NCBI GenBank assembly: GCA_030754715.1 | Contig: JASLZV010000147.1 | Coordinates: 1-5,438 of the forward strand | Length of the DNA: 5,438 bases | DNA from: Phycisphaerae bacterium | GTDB taxonomy: Bacteria; Planctomycetota; Phycisphaerae; SM23-33 | Direction: 5' to 3' | Shown: positions 5,412 through 5,438 of the stretch, in pieces | Position numbering within the stretch: the first letter of the stretch is position 1 | Layout: each line of letters begins with the position of its first letter | Notes under the pieces: generated by a model | Told to the model about the DNA's origin: nothing | What the model saw: the letters and a program-made list of their open reading frames with translations, nothing else | The model's database searches: none | Made by a program: the position numbers and the translations under genes

Positions 5412-5438
5412 ATGAGTATCCATCAACGAATGGCCAGC
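5412..5438 (+). CDS. Start of an unidentified protein (continues beyond the window)
   Basis: An ATG at 5412 with an ideal AGGAG site opens a frame that runs to the window edge and encodes MSIHQRMAS. It lies 73 bases after the stop of the CBM9-GH123 gene on the same strand, so co-transcription is plausible. Nine residues are too few to name a family or to tell whether a signal peptide follows. The call rests on the ribosome-binding site and the position after a same-strand gene. Confidence 0.6.

Overview
The window looks like chromosomal DNA from a GC-rich, Gram-negative-type bacterium. The most likely source is the Planctomycetota (Phycisphaerae-like) or a related PVC lineage. That placement is inference. 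It rests on the high GC at third codon positions, the weak or absent Shine-Dalgarno sites before several genes, the pairing of a housekeeping tRNA-modification gene with a tandem-ACT protein, and a large secreted CBM9 plus GH123-type protein of a kind common in planctomycete genomes. No 16S rRNA or other decisive marker is present.

Layout. Positions 1-111 hold the probable last 36 codons of an unidentified plus-strand gene, followed by a small GC-rich hairpin. Positions 217-1053 (+) encode a lipoprotein whose fold resembles a degenerate DUF547 domain. It converges on a minus-strand pair: tsaB (2388-1696), for the tRNA t6A-modification partner protein TsaB, and downstream a small protein made of two ACT domains (1623-1162). 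The 108-bp convergent gap holds two strong hairpins back to back. A 286-bp divergent intergenic region (2389-2674) separates tsaB from a large plus-strand gene at 2675-5338. That gene encodes an exported 887-residue protein with an N-terminal CBM9-like domain, a beta-rich middle and a C-terminal GH123 (former DUF4091) TIM-barrel domain. A new plus-strand gene with a very good ribosome-binding site starts at 5412 and runs off the window.

How the parts may work together. TsaB is cytoplasmic and universal. The ACT protein probably senses an amino acid or similar small ligand and may share the tsaB transcript, although the 72-bp gap contains its own plausible promoter and RBS. The CBM9-GH123 protein is predicted to be exported and to bind and probably cleave a glycan, with N-acetylgalactosaminides as the family precedent. 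It may be co-transcribed with the gene starting at 5412, and the spacer between them can fold into two mutually exclusive hairpins. I found no tRNA, rRNA, CRISPR array, insertion sequence or phage feature, and no convincing new multi-gene system. The most unusual items are the DUF547-like protein lacking the usual Cys/His core, the non-canonical Asp-Glu-Ile catalytic motif and Cys cluster in the GH123 domain, and several structured intergenic sites.
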